A DNA stretch of 64,000 nucleotides from Methylobacterium organophilum (GTDB taxonomy: Bacteria > Pseudomonadota > Alphaproteobacteria > Rhizobiales > Beijerinckiaceae): positions 62,001 to 126,000 of the forward strand of contig NZ_BPQV01000004.1 of NCBI RefSeq assembly GCF_022179465.1, given 5' to 3'. The notes under the pieces were generated by a model. The model had not been told where the DNA came from, did no database searches, and was given only the letters and a program-made list of their open reading frames with translations. Of this stretch, positions 1-8,580 are shown piece after piece. The translations under genes and the position numbers were made by a program. The first letter of the stretch is position 1, and each line of letters opens with the position of its first letter.

Positions 1-315
1 AGCGAATTCGGCTTCGCCGGCCTCACCCCCGCTCCCTCGCGCAAGGTGCGCCCGCCCCGCGTGGCGGAATCGCCCGCGGCGATCGAGTGCAAATGGCTCC
101 AGACCGTGCCGCTGGTGCCCCTGGGCGGCGGCGAGGCGGAAAACTTCCTGGTGATCGGGCAGGTGGTCAGCCTCTATGTCGACGACCGCTTCGTCGTCGA
201 CGGCCGGGTCGATACCGGCGCCATGCGCCCGATCCTGCGGGCGGGCTATTTCGACTACTTCACCACGGAGCCGGAGAACCGCTTCGAACTGCGCCGGCCG
301 AAGGGCGGCAGCTGA
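1..315 (+). CDS. Flavin reductase family protein, C-terminal part (5' end outside window)
   Basis: The frame is open from base 1 and ends at a TGA at 313-315, so only about the last 104 residues are seen. They read like the C-terminal half of the flavin reductase-like (FMN-binding split barrel) family: APSRKVRPPRVAESPAAIEC, then LQTVPL, LVIGQVVSLYVDD and a terminal DYFTT..NRFELRRP. Family members reduce or bind FMN, often as the reductase partner of a flavin monooxygenase. No partner gene is visible downstream; the next gene, a chemotaxis receptor, is 350 bp away. The family call is firm. The specific role is unknown because the N-terminal flavin-binding part is missing. Confidence 0.8.
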   Translation, partial: SEFGFAGLTPAPSRKVRPPRVAESPAAIECKWLQTVPLVPLGGGEAENFLVIGQVVSLYVDDRFVVDGRVDTGAMRPILRAGYFDYFTTEPENRFELRRPKGGS

Positions 316-664
316 CGGACGTCCCGCGTCCCGCCGATCCTGAAGGTCCGCGCCCTCCGGCCCTGGCCGCAGAAGGCGTCGCCCTCGCTCCCGCCGCAGC
401 GCCCCACCGGGCAGGGGAGGCCCCAGGCGCGACCTCCGACATCTCAAGACTATCGCCCGAAGAGTCGGTCCGGCCTGGAGGGATCGTCTGCCGAGCGCGC
501 TCTTCGCACAGCTGAACAGCCGGCCCAATCTCGCGACCCGACGCTATCACGAAATCTCGAGAACGGGTTTTTCCAGCGGCTTTTTCTGTTTTATCTCGTA
601 AATAACTTAAGTCAATTTTCATAGTATGACCTGAAAGTTCCCTAAGAAAAATGGGGACAAAACG
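316..664. other. Intergenic region, 349 bp
   Basis: No convincing gene is seen here. The last ~120 bp before the chemotaxis receptor are noticeably AT-richer than the surroundings (runs such as TTTTT, TTTTAT, AATAACTTAA), as expected for a promoter and leader. A GGGGAC stretch about 10 bases before the ATG at 665 may be its ribosome binding site. I could not assign a sigma factor class to the promoter. Confidence 0.5.
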
Positions 665-2356
665 ATGTCACTACTCGCAAACCTCAAGCTTCTGATAAAA
701 CTGTCTGCAGTTGTTGTTCTAATTGGTCTTGTAATTGGAGGTTGCGTCTGGTTCGCACAATCGCGAATGACCGAGATCGACGAGACCTACCGCTCGTTCA
801 TCGAGCACGACGCCAAGGCCGTCGCCAATGCGCGCCGCGTGAACCGGCTCATGTTCGAGATGAATTACTGGATCTACCGCATCATCGGCGAGACGGAGGA
901 GGTCCAGATCGAGGCGGCCAACGAAGGCTTCAAGGCAGCGGTCCCCACCCTGAGGACGGTGCTCGCCGAGTGGCAGGAGCGGGTCCCCCAATTTGCCGAC
1001 CGGATCAAGGCTCAGACCAAGCGCATCGACCTGTTCATCCAGGAGGCGACCGAGGTGCGCCGGCTCGGCACGGCCAATCGGAACGCCGAGGCCATCGCCC
1101 TCGTGCATCACGCCATCGACCCGATCTTCTCCACCATGGTGCAGGAGGGCAACCAACTCGGGGACGACATCCGCAAGGCCCTGGACAAGGGTTCGGCCGA
1201 GCTGACTGATCGCACCAATGCCACGCGCCACAGCCTGATCCTGTTCAGCGCACTCGGACTGGCCGCCGGGCTTGTCGCCGCGGCCTTCGTGACCGTCATC
1301 GGCATCACGCGCCCGCTCGGCAGGCTGGTGGAGGTCCTGCAGCGGATGTCCCGCGGCGAGATCGATGCCGCGATCCCCGAAGCCGCGCGCGGCGACGAGA
1401 TCGGTGCGGTCGGCCGGGCGGTGGAGGGCATCAAGGCCATGGTCGCCCGCAAGGCCGCCGAGGAGGCCGAGACGAAGCGGCGCACCGACGAGGCCGCCCA
1501 GGCCGAGCGCAAGCGCACGATGATCGAGCTCGCCGACGGCTTCGAGCGGGCCGTGGGCGGCATCGTCACCCGGGTGTCGTCCTCGGCCACCGAGCTGCAG
1601 GCGACCGCCAGCACCATGACCGCCACCGCGACCGAGACGGCCTCGCAATCCACCACCGTGGCCGCCGCCGCCGAGGAGGCCGCCTCCAACGTCCAGACCG
1701 TGGCCTCCGCCGCCGAGGAGCTGGGCTCCTCCGTGCAGGAGATCGGCCGGCAGGTCGCCGGCTCCGCCCGCCTCGCCCAGTCGGCCGTCGGCGCGGCCGA
1801 TCAGACCGCCGACCTCGTCCAGGCGCTGAGCCAGACCGCGGCCCGGATCGGCGACATGGTCGGCATGATCTCCTCGATCGCCGGGCAGACCAACCTCCTC
1901 GCCCTCAACGCCACCATCGAGGCGGCCCGCGCCGGGGAGGCGGGTCGCGGCTTCGCGGTGGTGGCCGCCGAGGTCAAGGAACTCGCCAACCAGACCGCGA
2001 AGGCGACCGAAGAGATCGCCCGTCAGATCGGCGAGGTGCAGGGCGTCACCGATCAGGCCGTGACGGCGATCGGCGGCATCACGGGCCGGATCCGCGAGAT
2101 CGACACCGTGGCCACCTCGATCGCCGCGGCGGTGGAGCAGCAGGGAGCGGCCACGCAGGAGATCGTCCGGAACGTGAGCCAGGCCGCCCAGGGCACGGGC
2201 GAGGTGACCAGCAACATCGCCGGCGTGGCCCAGGCCTCGGAGGAGACCGGCGCGGCCGCGAACCAGGTGCTCTCGGCCGCCTCCGAGCTGTCGCGCCAGT
2301 CCGAGCATCTCGGTGCGGAGGTCGCCCACTTCCTCGCCACTGTCAGAGCGGCCTGA
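665..2356 (+). CDS. Methyl-accepting chemotaxis protein
   Basis: A 563-residue transmembrane chemoreceptor. A first membrane helix is at about residues 9-30, then a mainly helical periplasmic ligand domain (about 31-190, four-helix-bundle-like), a second membrane helix (about 190-212) and a HAMP domain starting at the ITRPLGRL motif. The cytoplasmic signalling domain follows, with the highly conserved hairpin tip reading [19 protein letters not shown] and then [14 protein letters not shown]. It should form arrays with CheA/CheW at the pole and bias the flagellar motor. No ligand can be inferred. The C-terminus lacks a CheR-docking NWETF-type pentapeptide. The gene stands alone, followed by a strong hairpin at 2409-2443. 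Confidence 0.95.
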   Translation: MSLLANLKLLIKLSAVVVLIGLVIGGCVWFAQSRMTEIDETYRSFIEHDAKAVANARRVNRLMFEMNYWIYRIIGETEEVQIEAANEGFKAAVPTLRTVLAEWQERVPQFADRIKAQTKRIDLFIQEATEVRRLGTANRNAEAIALVHHAIDPIFSTMVQEGNQLGDDIRKALDKGSAELTDRTNATRHSLILFSALGLAAGLVAAAFVTVIGITRPLGRLVEVLQRMSRGEIDAAIPEAARGDEIGAVGRAVEGIKAMVARKAAEEAETKRRTDEAAQAERKRTMIELADGFERAVGGIVTRVSSSATELQATASTMTATATETASQSTTVAAAAEEAASNVQTVASAAEELGSSVQEIGRQVAGSARLAQSAVGAADQTADLVQALSQTAARIGDMVGMISSIAGQTNLLALNATIEAARAGEAGRGFAVVAAEVKELANQTAKATEEIARQIGEVQGVTDQAVTAIGGITGRIREIDTVATSIAAAVEQQGAATQEIVRNVSQAAQGTGEVTSNIAGVAQASEETGAAANQVLSAASELSRQSEHLGAEVAHFLATVRAA

Positions 2357-2408
2357 CTTCGCCCCACCGCTTTCAGCAAGTACAATAGGACTTGATCATC
2401 GATCAGGC

Positions 2409-2443
2409 GTCCGCTTCTGCCCCGACAGGTAGCAGAAGCGGAC
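2409..2443 (+). terminator. Hairpin downstream of the chemotaxis receptor
   Basis: A perfect 12-bp inverted repeat (GTCCGCTTCTGC / GCAGAAGCGGAC) with an 11-base loop lies 53 bases after the receptor stop. No long T-tract follows, so it is either a weak or bidirectional terminator or an mRNA 3' end stabiliser. Confidence 0.5.
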
Positions 2444-2545
2444 GGGCCAAATTCTACCCGAAACGACCCTCAGTACGCGCACCCGGCCTCCACAGCCTTC
2501 CCACTCGATTGCTCGGGACAAAAAAACCGGCCGCGCCGACGCCAT

Positions 2546-3202
2546 TCATGCGTCAGCCCCACCGCCTACACGCACGCACCCCGCCCCAAACCCGTCCCGG
2601 CGCGCCGCCGCCCAAAAGGCCGTCCCGTCGTCTCCCACATCCACCGCCTCCACGCCCGCCGCCGCGGCGGCGAGGCGCAGCAGGGCGCGGGCCTGAGCGA
2701 GGGGCGGGATCAGGGCGCCGGCCGTATCGCAGGGCGCGGCGCCGAGCTCGGCGGCCAGGGCGGCCGGGTCCCAGGCGAGGGCGCACAGACGCGGGCTCGC
2801 CCCGGCGAGGGGACCGGCGGCGAGGAGGCCGGCGGCGTTGTCGAGCCAGCCCAGGATCCGCGTGGCCCCGTCGGGCCGGCCGTGCTCGGCCTCGGCCACC
2901 GCGAGGCGGCTGCCGAGATCGGCGAGGTCGGCCCCCCGCCGCAGGCCGGGCAGCACCAGCCCCTCGGGGGCCGCCGGCATCAGGGCGTCGAGGCGGGGGC
3001 CGAGCTCCGGGTCGTCCAGCCCGCCGAGCCGGAGGAACAGGGCGGGGCCGCCCGGCGGCCGGGCGCAGAGGCGGGCCTTCAGCGCGGGCAGATCCGCCGG
3101 GGCGCGGGCCGAAACGTCGAGGAGGAGGGCGTCGGCCCTGCCCGCGGGACCCGGCCGCGGCGGGGCGAAAACCGCCGCCGGGAGGCTCAGGTAGCGGCGC
3201 AT
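2546..3202 (-). CDS. HpcH/HpaI aldolase / CitE-like family protein, short and divergent
   Basis: A 218-residue protein with the outline of the citrate-lyase-beta/malyl-CoA-lyase family: N-terminal MRRYLSLPAAVF, a LLLDVSAR strand, and a central ILGWLDNAAGLL followed by ALAWDPAALAAELGA. In active members the corresponding places read like LIETA and GAEDLAADLG. Here the metal-binding Glu and Asp positions are Asp and Ala, and the usual C-terminal HP..Q..IN segment is absent. It is therefore shorter than the usual 270-320 residues and may be inactive or have another role. The ATG at 3202 was chosen because the homologous region starts there, although no good ribosome binding site is seen. It is divergent from the transglycosylase gene at 3331. 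Confidence 0.6.
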   Translation of the reverse strand: MRRYLSLPAAVFAPPRPGPAGRADALLLDVSARAPADLPALKARLCARPPGGPALFLRLGGLDDPELGPRLDALMPAAPEGLVLPGLRRGADLADLGSRLAVAEAEHGRPDGATRILGWLDNAAGLLAAGPLAGASPRLCALAWDPAALAAELGAAPCDTAGALIPPLAQARALLRLAAAAAGVEAVDVGDDGTAFWAAARRDGFGAGCVRVGGGADA

Positions 3203-3330
3203 CGGGCGGGGGAGGGGCCTGCGCGGAAACGGGACATCTTCCGGATCCAAAATCTTCAATCTTCCTTTACCATGATCGCAGGAATGTCGTCTCCGGCGGG
3301 ATCGGGCGCGGTCCCCGCGGCGGACCCTCG

Positions 3331-4467
3331 ATGTTCCTGTTCACCAACACCTCCCCGGCCACGGCCCAACGCGACGCCGGCGCCAGCGCCGGGACCGGCC
3401 GCGCGGCCAGTGCGTCCACCGGCGCGGCCGACGGCACGGTGCTCGCCGCGATCCGCGACGGGGCGCAGAACACCGGCGTCGGCTTCGATTACCTCCTCGC
3501 CACGGCACAGCGCGAGTCGAGCCTCAATCCCGCCGCCAAGGCCGCGACCTCCTCGGCCACCGGCCTGTTTCAGTTCATCGAGCAGACCTGGCTCGGCGTG
3601 ATGAAGAATGCCGGGCCGAAGCTCGGGCTCGGCAGCTATGCCGACGCCATCACCGCGCGATCCGACGGCACTTACACGGTGTCCGACCCGACCACCCGGC
3701 AGGCGATCCTCGACCTGCGCCGCGACCCCAAGGTCTCGGCGACCATGGCCGGGGCGCTCACCCAGAAGAACCGCGAGGCCCTGCTCGACGCGCTGGGCCG
3801 CGAGCCGACGAGCGGCGACCTCTACGCCGCCCATGTCCTCGGGGCGAAGGGCGCGGCCACCCTGATCGCCGATGCCCAGGCGGTGCCCGAGCGGGCCGCC
3901 GCCCTCGACCTGCCGGAGGCCGCCGCCTCCAACCGCAGCCTGTTCTACGACCGCAGCGGCCGCCCCCGGGGCGCGGCCGAGCTCTACGCGACGCTCGCCA
4001 ACGCCACCGCCGGGGTGACGAGCCCGGTCACCGGCCCCGACACGGCGACGGGCGCGGGCGTGCCCACCGCCTATGCCTCCCTCGAAGGCGGCATCCGCGC
4101 CCTGTTCCAGACCGACCGGCGCCAGGGGGCGATCTCCGACGGGGTGGCCAAGCTCTGGCAGAGCCGCAACCCGGCCCTGCCGGCCGCCCCCGCCGCACCG
4201 ACCTGGTTCCCGCGCTCCGAGGAGGGCGAGGCCAGCACGGGGCCGGCCGAGGCGACGGCGACGACCGCGCCCGCCGCGGCGGCGGCGCCCGCGGACGGCG
4301 CCCCCATCCTGATCCCCCTGCCGCCGCGGCGGCCGGAGGGGCTCACCCCGACGGCGCCCGCGGCGGCGCTCGCCGCCCGGGCCGCGACGCCGGCCCCGCC
4401 CGGCGCCATCGCCACCAACGCCGCCCTGTTCGACGTCTCCTCCTACAAGCTCCGGAACGGCCCATGA
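3331..4467 (+). CDS. SLT-domain lytic transglycosylase
   Basis: A 378-residue protein starting MFLFTNTSPATAQ. An SLT-type transglycosylase fold covers about residues 40-110, with the catalytic Glu context ATAQRESSLNPAAKA and then ATGLFQFIEQTWLG. Family enzymes cleave peptidoglycan glycan strands to 1,6-anhydro-muropeptides. The rest is alanine/proline-rich, and no classical signal peptide is evident, which suggests non-Sec export or local remodelling around an assembly machine. The long upstream open frame is GC-driven; the ATG at 3331 fits the start of the conserved part. The 3' end overlaps the DUF2336 gene by ATGA, implying translational coupling. Confidence 0.8.
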   Translation: MFLFTNTSPATAQRDAGASAGTGRAASASTGAADGTVLAAIRDGAQNTGVGFDYLLATAQRESSLNPAAKAATSSATGLFQFIEQTWLGVMKNAGPKLGLGSYADAITARSDGTYTVSDPTTRQAILDLRRDPKVSATMAGALTQKNREALLDALGREPTSGDLYAAHVLGAKGAATLIADAQAVPERAAALDLPEAAASNRSLFYDRSGRPRGAAELYATLANATAGVTSPVTGPDTATGAGVPTAYASLEGGIRALFQTDRRQGAISDGVAKLWQSRNPALPAAPAAPTWFPRSEEGEASTGPAEATATTAPAAAAAPADGAPILIPLPPRRPEGLTPTAPAAALAARAATPAPPGAIATNAALFDVSSYKLRNGP

Positions 4468-6092
4468 CGATCCGCCAGCGCCTCCTCGCCCCCCAGTACC
4501 AGAGCGCCGAGCGGCGCGCGGAGGCCGCGGCGGCGCTCGCCCGCTCCTACCTGCACGGCGCCCTCGGGCCGGATGCGGCCTGGGAGACCAAGACCACCCT
4601 GCTCGCCCTCCTCGACGATCCCTCCGACCAGGTGCGCCGGGCCCTGGCCGAGGCCTGTGCCGGGGCGGAGACGGCGCCGCGGCCGCTCATCGTGGCACTG
4701 GCCTCCGACCAGCCGGACATCGCCTGCCTGGTCCTCGCCCGCTCGCCGGTGCTGATGGATGCCGATCTCGTCGACTGCGCCGCCATGGGCTGCGAGACGA
4801 TCCGCAGCGCCATTGCCGGGCGGGGCGACCTGTCCAAGCCCGTCGCCGCCGCCCTGGCCGAGGTGGCGGGGCTCGAATCCCTCACCGTGCTCGCCCGCAA
4901 CCACGCCGCCGAGATCGGCACCGCGGCGCTCCTGCGCATCGTCGAGCGCCACGGGGCGGATGCCGGCCTGCGCGAGGCCCTGCTCGCCCGGCCCGACCTG
5001 CCGATCGAGGTGCGCCACGCCGTGGCCGTGCGGGTGGCCGACTCCCTCTCCGCCTATGGCCGCGAATGCGGCTGGCTCAGCCCGGAGCGCAGCGCCCGCG
5101 TCACCCGTGAGGCGCGCGACCGCGCCGCCCTGGCGCTGGGCGACGAGACCGGGGAGAGCGGGCTCGCCCGGCTCGTGGCCCATCTGCGCAAGGAGGGCCA
5201 GCTCACCGCCGGGCTGATCCTGCGGGCGATGCTGTCCCTGCGCATGCCCTTCGCCGAGGCCGCGCTCGCCGAGCTCTCCGGCCTGTCCCGCGCCCGGGTC
5301 GCCGGGCTCCTGCTCGAGCCCCGCAGCGGCGGCTTCGCCAGCCTGCACCGCAAGGCCGGCCTGCCGCCGATCCTGCTCGGGCCGATCCAGGCCGCCCTCG
5401 AGGCTTGGCGCGCGGCGGCGACGGGGCAGGAGGCCTGCGAGGGGGCGCGTCTCGCCCGGCGGATGATCGAGCGGGCCCTGAGCGCCTGCGAAGCCCTGCC
5501 CTTCGCGGAAGCGCGCAGCCTCCTGGCGCTGCTCGCCCGCTTCGAGGCGGAGGCCGCCCGCGACGAAGCCCGCGAACAATCCCCCCTCCCCACCGCGACC
5601 AGACAGGACGGCGCGGAGGAGCCGCTCGCCCTTGGGGCGCCCGAGGCCGGCGCGCCGATGGTCCTGTCGGCCGACCGGACCGAGGCGGCCGACGGCCCCT
5701 GGCCCGCGGCGCCGCGCCCCAGCGACCGGATCCTGCCCGTGGCGGGCGAGGTGATCGACCTGCGCTTCGATGCGATCCTCGACGAGCTGCCCGAGGCGAT
5801 CGTGGCCAGCTATCAGGCGGAGCAGCAGCGCCGCAGCGCCGCCGCCACGCAGAGGGTGCTCGACGATCTCTCGGGCGCGCTGATGGAGAGCTTCATGGCC
5901 TCGCGCAACGCGGCCGTCGCCGTCAGCGCCGAGCCCGTAACCGCTTCCGCCGTCTTGGAGATTGTGCCGGAAGTTGTGCCGGAGCCGCCGCGGGCGCGCC
6001 CCCGGGCGGTCGCCCTGGCGCTCGCCGCCAGCATGATCCCGGAGGAACTGGTGCGCAGCTACGCCGAGGGCCGGCCGCGCCTCGCCGCCTGA
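4464..6092 (+). CDS. DUF2336 domain-containing protein
   Basis: A 542-residue, alanine-rich, helical-repeat protein. Residues from about 40 to 330 match the DUF2336 layout: LLALLDDPSDQVRRALAEA, then repeated ...CLVLARSPVL..DADLV, IAGRGDLSKPVAAALAEV and ESLTVLARN. The family is restricted to alphaproteobacteria and its function is unknown; its repeats look like HEAT/ARM-type scaffolds. The start codon overlaps the stop of the upstream transglycosylase (ATGA), so the two are very likely co-translated and may cooperate. The gene ends 10 bases from the convergent NAD kinase. Confidence 0.85.
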   Translation: MTIRQRLLAPQYQSAERRAEAAAALARSYLHGALGPDAAWETKTTLLALLDDPSDQVRRALAEACAGAETAPRPLIVALASDQPDIACLVLARSPVLMDADLVDCAAMGCETIRSAIAGRGDLSKPVAAALAEVAGLESLTVLARNHAAEIGTAALLRIVERHGADAGLREALLARPDLPIEVRHAVAVRVADSLSAYGRECGWLSPERSARVTREARDRAALALGDETGESGLARLVAHLRKEGQLTAGLILRAMLSLRMPFAEAALAELSGLSRARVAGLLLEPRSGGFASLHRKAGLPPILLGPIQAALEAWRAAATGQEACEGARLARRMIERALSACEALPFAEARSLLALLARFEAEAARDEAREQSPLPTATRQDGAEEPLALGAPEAGAPMVLSADRTEAADGPWPAAPRPSDRILPVAGEVIDLRFDAILDELPEAIVASYQAEQQRRSAAATQRVLDDLSGALMESFMASRNAAVAVSAEPVTASAVLEIVPEVVPEPPRARPRAVALALAASMIPEELVRSYAEGRPRLAA

Positions 6093-6102
6093 CCGCCCGG
6101 CA

Positions 6103-6870
6103 TCAGCCGAACTGCTCGCGCAGGATCCGCTCGTCGAGGCCGTGGCCGGGATCGTGGAGCAGCACGAGCTCGGTGGTGCGGTCGAGGGAGGTGTCGACGC
6201 TGCAGACTCGGCGGAACTCGGTGTGGTCGGCCACCGCCGAGACGGGCCGGTGCTCCGGCTCGATCACCTCGATTCGGATCTGCGCGTGGTGGGGCAGCAG
6301 CGCCCCGTGCCAGCGCCGGGGTCGGAAGGCCGAGATCGGGGTCAGCGCCAGCAGATGCGCGTTGAGCGGCAGGATCGGCCCCCCCACGGAGAGGTTGTAG
6401 GCGGTCGAGCCCGCCGGCGTCGCGGCGAGCACCCCGTCCGCGATCAGCTCGGGCAGGCGCACCTTGCCGTCGACGAGGATCCGCAGCTTCGCCGTCTGGT
6501 GCGTCTGGCGCAGCATGTAGACCTCATTGATCGCCCGCGCCGTATGGCGGCGCCCCTCCGTGTCGATGGCGACCATGCTCAAGGGATGAATGACGCTGCG
6601 CTGGGCCTGTTCCAGGCGCTCGATCAGGCCCTCCTCCCGGAAATCGTTCATCAGGAAGCCGACGGTCCCGCGGTTCATGCCGTAGATCGGCTTTCCGCTG
6701 TCCATCATGCGGTGGAGGACCTGCAGCATCACGCCGTCGCCGCCGAGGGCCACGACGACGTCCGCATCCTCCGGCGTCACATGGTCATAGCGGCGCATCA
6801 GGGCCGCCGCGGCCTCCCGCGACTCGCGGGTAGGGCTCGCCACGAAGGCGATCCGATGGAAACGCGGCAT
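6103..6870 (-). CDS. nadK: NAD kinase
   Basis: A 255-residue ATP-NAD kinase making NADP+ from NAD+ in the cytosol. The diagnostic motifs are present: [13 protein letters not shown] (GGDG ATP/polyphosphate site), [10 protein letters not shown], and [16 protein letters not shown] (substrate site). Length is typical of the shorter alphaproteobacterial form. The ATG at 6870 was chosen because homology begins with MPRFHRIAF and a GAGGGAC-type ribosome binding site lies upstream. An upstream ATG at 6942 would add an unconserved basic tail. Confidence 0.93.
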   Translation of the reverse strand: MPRFHRIAFVASPTRESREAAAALMRRYDHVTPEDADVVVALGGDGVMLQVLHRMMDSGKPIYGMNRGTVGFLMNDFREEGLIERLEQAQRSVIHPLSMVAIDTEGRRHTARAINEVYMLRQTHQTAKLRILVDGKVRLPELIADGVLAATPAGSTAYNLSVGGPILPLNAHLLALTPISAFRPRRWHGALLPHHAQIRIEVIEPEHRPVSAVADHTEFRRVCSVDTSLDRTTELVLLHDPGHGLDERILREQFG

Positions 6871-6987
6871 CCGCTCTCTCGCCTCGTCCCTCTGCCGCCG
6901 CTTTGGCCGCCGCGTTGACGCGGGTGCCGGGGCAGGGCTCATTCACGAGAGACGCCGCCCGCGGCCTTTCGATCAAGGAGCCATAGC

Positions 6988-7308
6988 ATGGAGCGCATGC
7001 TCCTCGTCTATACGACCTTTGCGGACGCCGAGACTGCGCTGGCGGTCGGCGAGTCCCTGGTGCGGGACAGGCTCGCCGCCTGCGTGAACGTGCTGCCGGG
7101 GATGCGCTCGGTCTATGCCTGGAAGGGCGCGGTCGAGCGGGGCGCGGAGGTGGTGGCGATCCTCAAGACCCGGGACGGTCAGGGGACCGCGCTGGCCGCG
7201 GCGCTGAAGGCGCGCCACCCCTACGAGACGCCGATCATCCTCCACCTGCCGGTCGACGAGGCCGATCCGGATACCGCGGCCTGGATCCTGGCCGAGACGG
7301 GGGCGTGA
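6988..7308 (+). CDS. cutA: Divalent cation tolerance protein CutA
   Basis: A 106-residue trimeric CutA1-family protein. It shows the start LLVYTTFADAETA, LVRDRLAACVNVLPGMRSVYAWKG, the EVVAILKTR strand, and the HPYETPIILHLPVD motif near residues 77-90. The family is linked to copper and other divalent-cation tolerance and is ubiquitous; its molecular role is unsettled. It is divergent from nadK and convergent with a small unknown gene. Confidence 0.93.
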   Translation: MERMLLVYTTFADAETALAVGESLVRDRLAACVNVLPGMRSVYAWKGAVERGAEVVAILKTRDGQGTALAAALKARHPYETPIILHLPVDEADPDTAAWILAETGA

Positions 7309-7327
7309 GCCGTTCGGGATCGCCCGC

Positions 7328-7543
7328 TCACACCTTGATGTCGATGAGCCGCCGCTCCGTCACGGGTTCGCTGCGCATCACGTCCGCATCCGCCCTCAGC
7401 TTGGTGGCGGGATCGACGGGACGCACGACCTCGACCGTCACAGTCTCCGGGGGCGCGTGCCGCGCAGCGGCATCGTTGCGCAGGGACAGGCCGAGCTCCG
7501 CGGCCCGCACCGGGCCGAGGGAATTGAGGGAACCGATGGTCAT
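7328..7543 (-). CDS. Small conserved-looking protein of unknown function
   Basis: A 71-residue charged protein starting MTIGSLNSLGPVRAAE and ending ERRLIDIKV. A strong AGGAGG ribosome binding site sits 7 bases before the ATG at 7543, which is the main support for a real gene. No membrane segment, signal peptide or recognisable domain. It sits between cutA (convergent) and pcm (divergent). Function not recognised. Confidence 0.6.
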   Translation of the reverse strand: MTIGSLNSLGPVRAAELGLSLRNDAAARHAPPETVTVEVVRPVDPATKLRADADVMRSEPVTERRLIDIKV

Positions 7544-7737
7544 GGTCCGCTCCTCCTGCAAAGGGAAATCGCAGCACGACGAGCCGGACCATGGGGTTAA
7601 TTCTTTCACTCGACTTGTCGGCAACGGGGCTCCATCCGGCGACGGCTGGGGAAAACCCGCTGGCGTCCCGCCAGGGAGCGTGCTGATTCGGCACAGGCGC
7701 GGCGGCGACATTCAGCCTTCGGGACACGGAACGCATC

Positions 7738-8394
7738 ATGCCTGAGGGCGACGAGGATCTGACCGAGGCGGTGGGCAACGCGGCGTTCGTGCTGTCCCTG
7801 CGGGAGCGGGGCCTGCGCGACACCGCCGTGCTGCGCGCCATGGAGCAGGTGCCACGGGAAGGCTTCGCGCCCGCGCCCCTGCGGTCTCATGCCCGCAGGG
7901 ACATCGCGCTGCCGCTGGCCTGCGGGCAGACCATGACCGCGCCGCGCCAGGTCGGGGCGATGCTCGCGGCCCTGGCGCTGACGCCGGGCGCGCGCGTCCT
8001 CGAGGTCGGCACGGGCTCGGGCTACGTCACCGCGCTGCTCGCCCGGCTCGGGGCTGGCCAACTCCACAGCCTGGATCGCTACGCCACCCTGACCCGGGCG
8101 GCGCGGGACAACCTGCACGCGGCGGGGATCCGGAATGCCGTCCTTGAGACCGCGGACGGGCTCGCCGACGGGGTCGCGGGGGAGGGGCGCTACGACCGCA
8201 TCCTGGTCAACGGGCTGCTCGCCGCCCTTCCCGCCGGGCTCACCGCAGCCCTCACCCCGGGCGGGCGTCTCGTCTGCGCCCTGCCGGGACCGGAGGGCGG
8301 CCGCCTCGCCATCATTGGCCCTGACGGGGCGACGCAATCGGGCGCATCCCTGCGCTTGCCGCCGCTCACCCCGGGCCGCGCCCGCATGTCCTGA
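7738..8394 (+). CDS. pcm: Protein-L-isoaspartate O-methyltransferase family protein
   Basis: A 218-residue SAM-dependent methyltransferase of the PCMT family, which starts repair of isoaspartyl residues in aged proteins. Visible motifs are MEQVPREGFAP near residue 40, the conserved ALPLACGQTMTAPR-like segment (LPLACGQTMTAP), and SAM motif I VLEVGTGSGYVTALLARL near residues 86-103. The C-terminal strand is GGRLVCALPGP. The next gene is an NlpD-like M23 protein, matching the widespread surE-pcm-nlpD order, which supports the call. Confidence 0.9.
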   Translation: MPEGDEDLTEAVGNAAFVLSLRERGLRDTAVLRAMEQVPREGFAPAPLRSHARRDIALPLACGQTMTAPRQVGAMLAALALTPGARVLEVGTGSGYVTALLARLGAGQLHSLDRYATLTRAARDNLHAAGIRNAVLETADGLADGVAGEGRYDRILVNGLLAALPAGLTAALTPGGRLVCALPGPEGGRLAIIGPDGATQSGASLRLPPLTPGRARMS

Positions 8395-8580
8395 GCGGCC
8401 TGTCCCGCGCAACGTGTCCCCAGCAACACGTTGCATCGAACCCGTTCGATAACCTTCCGATTGCGCTTCGAACGTGGTGAACGGGAACGGTTGCTTAACC
8501 TGAATCCCGTTTGAATGCCCCTATCAAGTTGCGTCAGGCAAACGGGTGCGTCGATGCGGATTCGCGGGGCTGGTCGGGGG

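Noticed and set aside
260-622. Minus-strand frame starting MKIDLSYLRDKTEK in the first intergenic region
   Set aside because: Only the first few residues look protein-like, the rest is GC-biased Arg/Ser/Gly text, and no ribosome binding site is seen.
719-2329. Long minus-strand open frame opposite the chemotaxis receptor
   Set aside because: It is the shadow of a high-GC gene: Gly/His/Arg-rich, no domain pattern, and fully overlaps a certain gene.
2392-3330. In-frame N-terminal extension of the transglycosylase
   Set aside because: The translated extension is Arg/Pro-rich noise antisense to the CitE-like gene; the ATG at 3331 starts the plausible protein.
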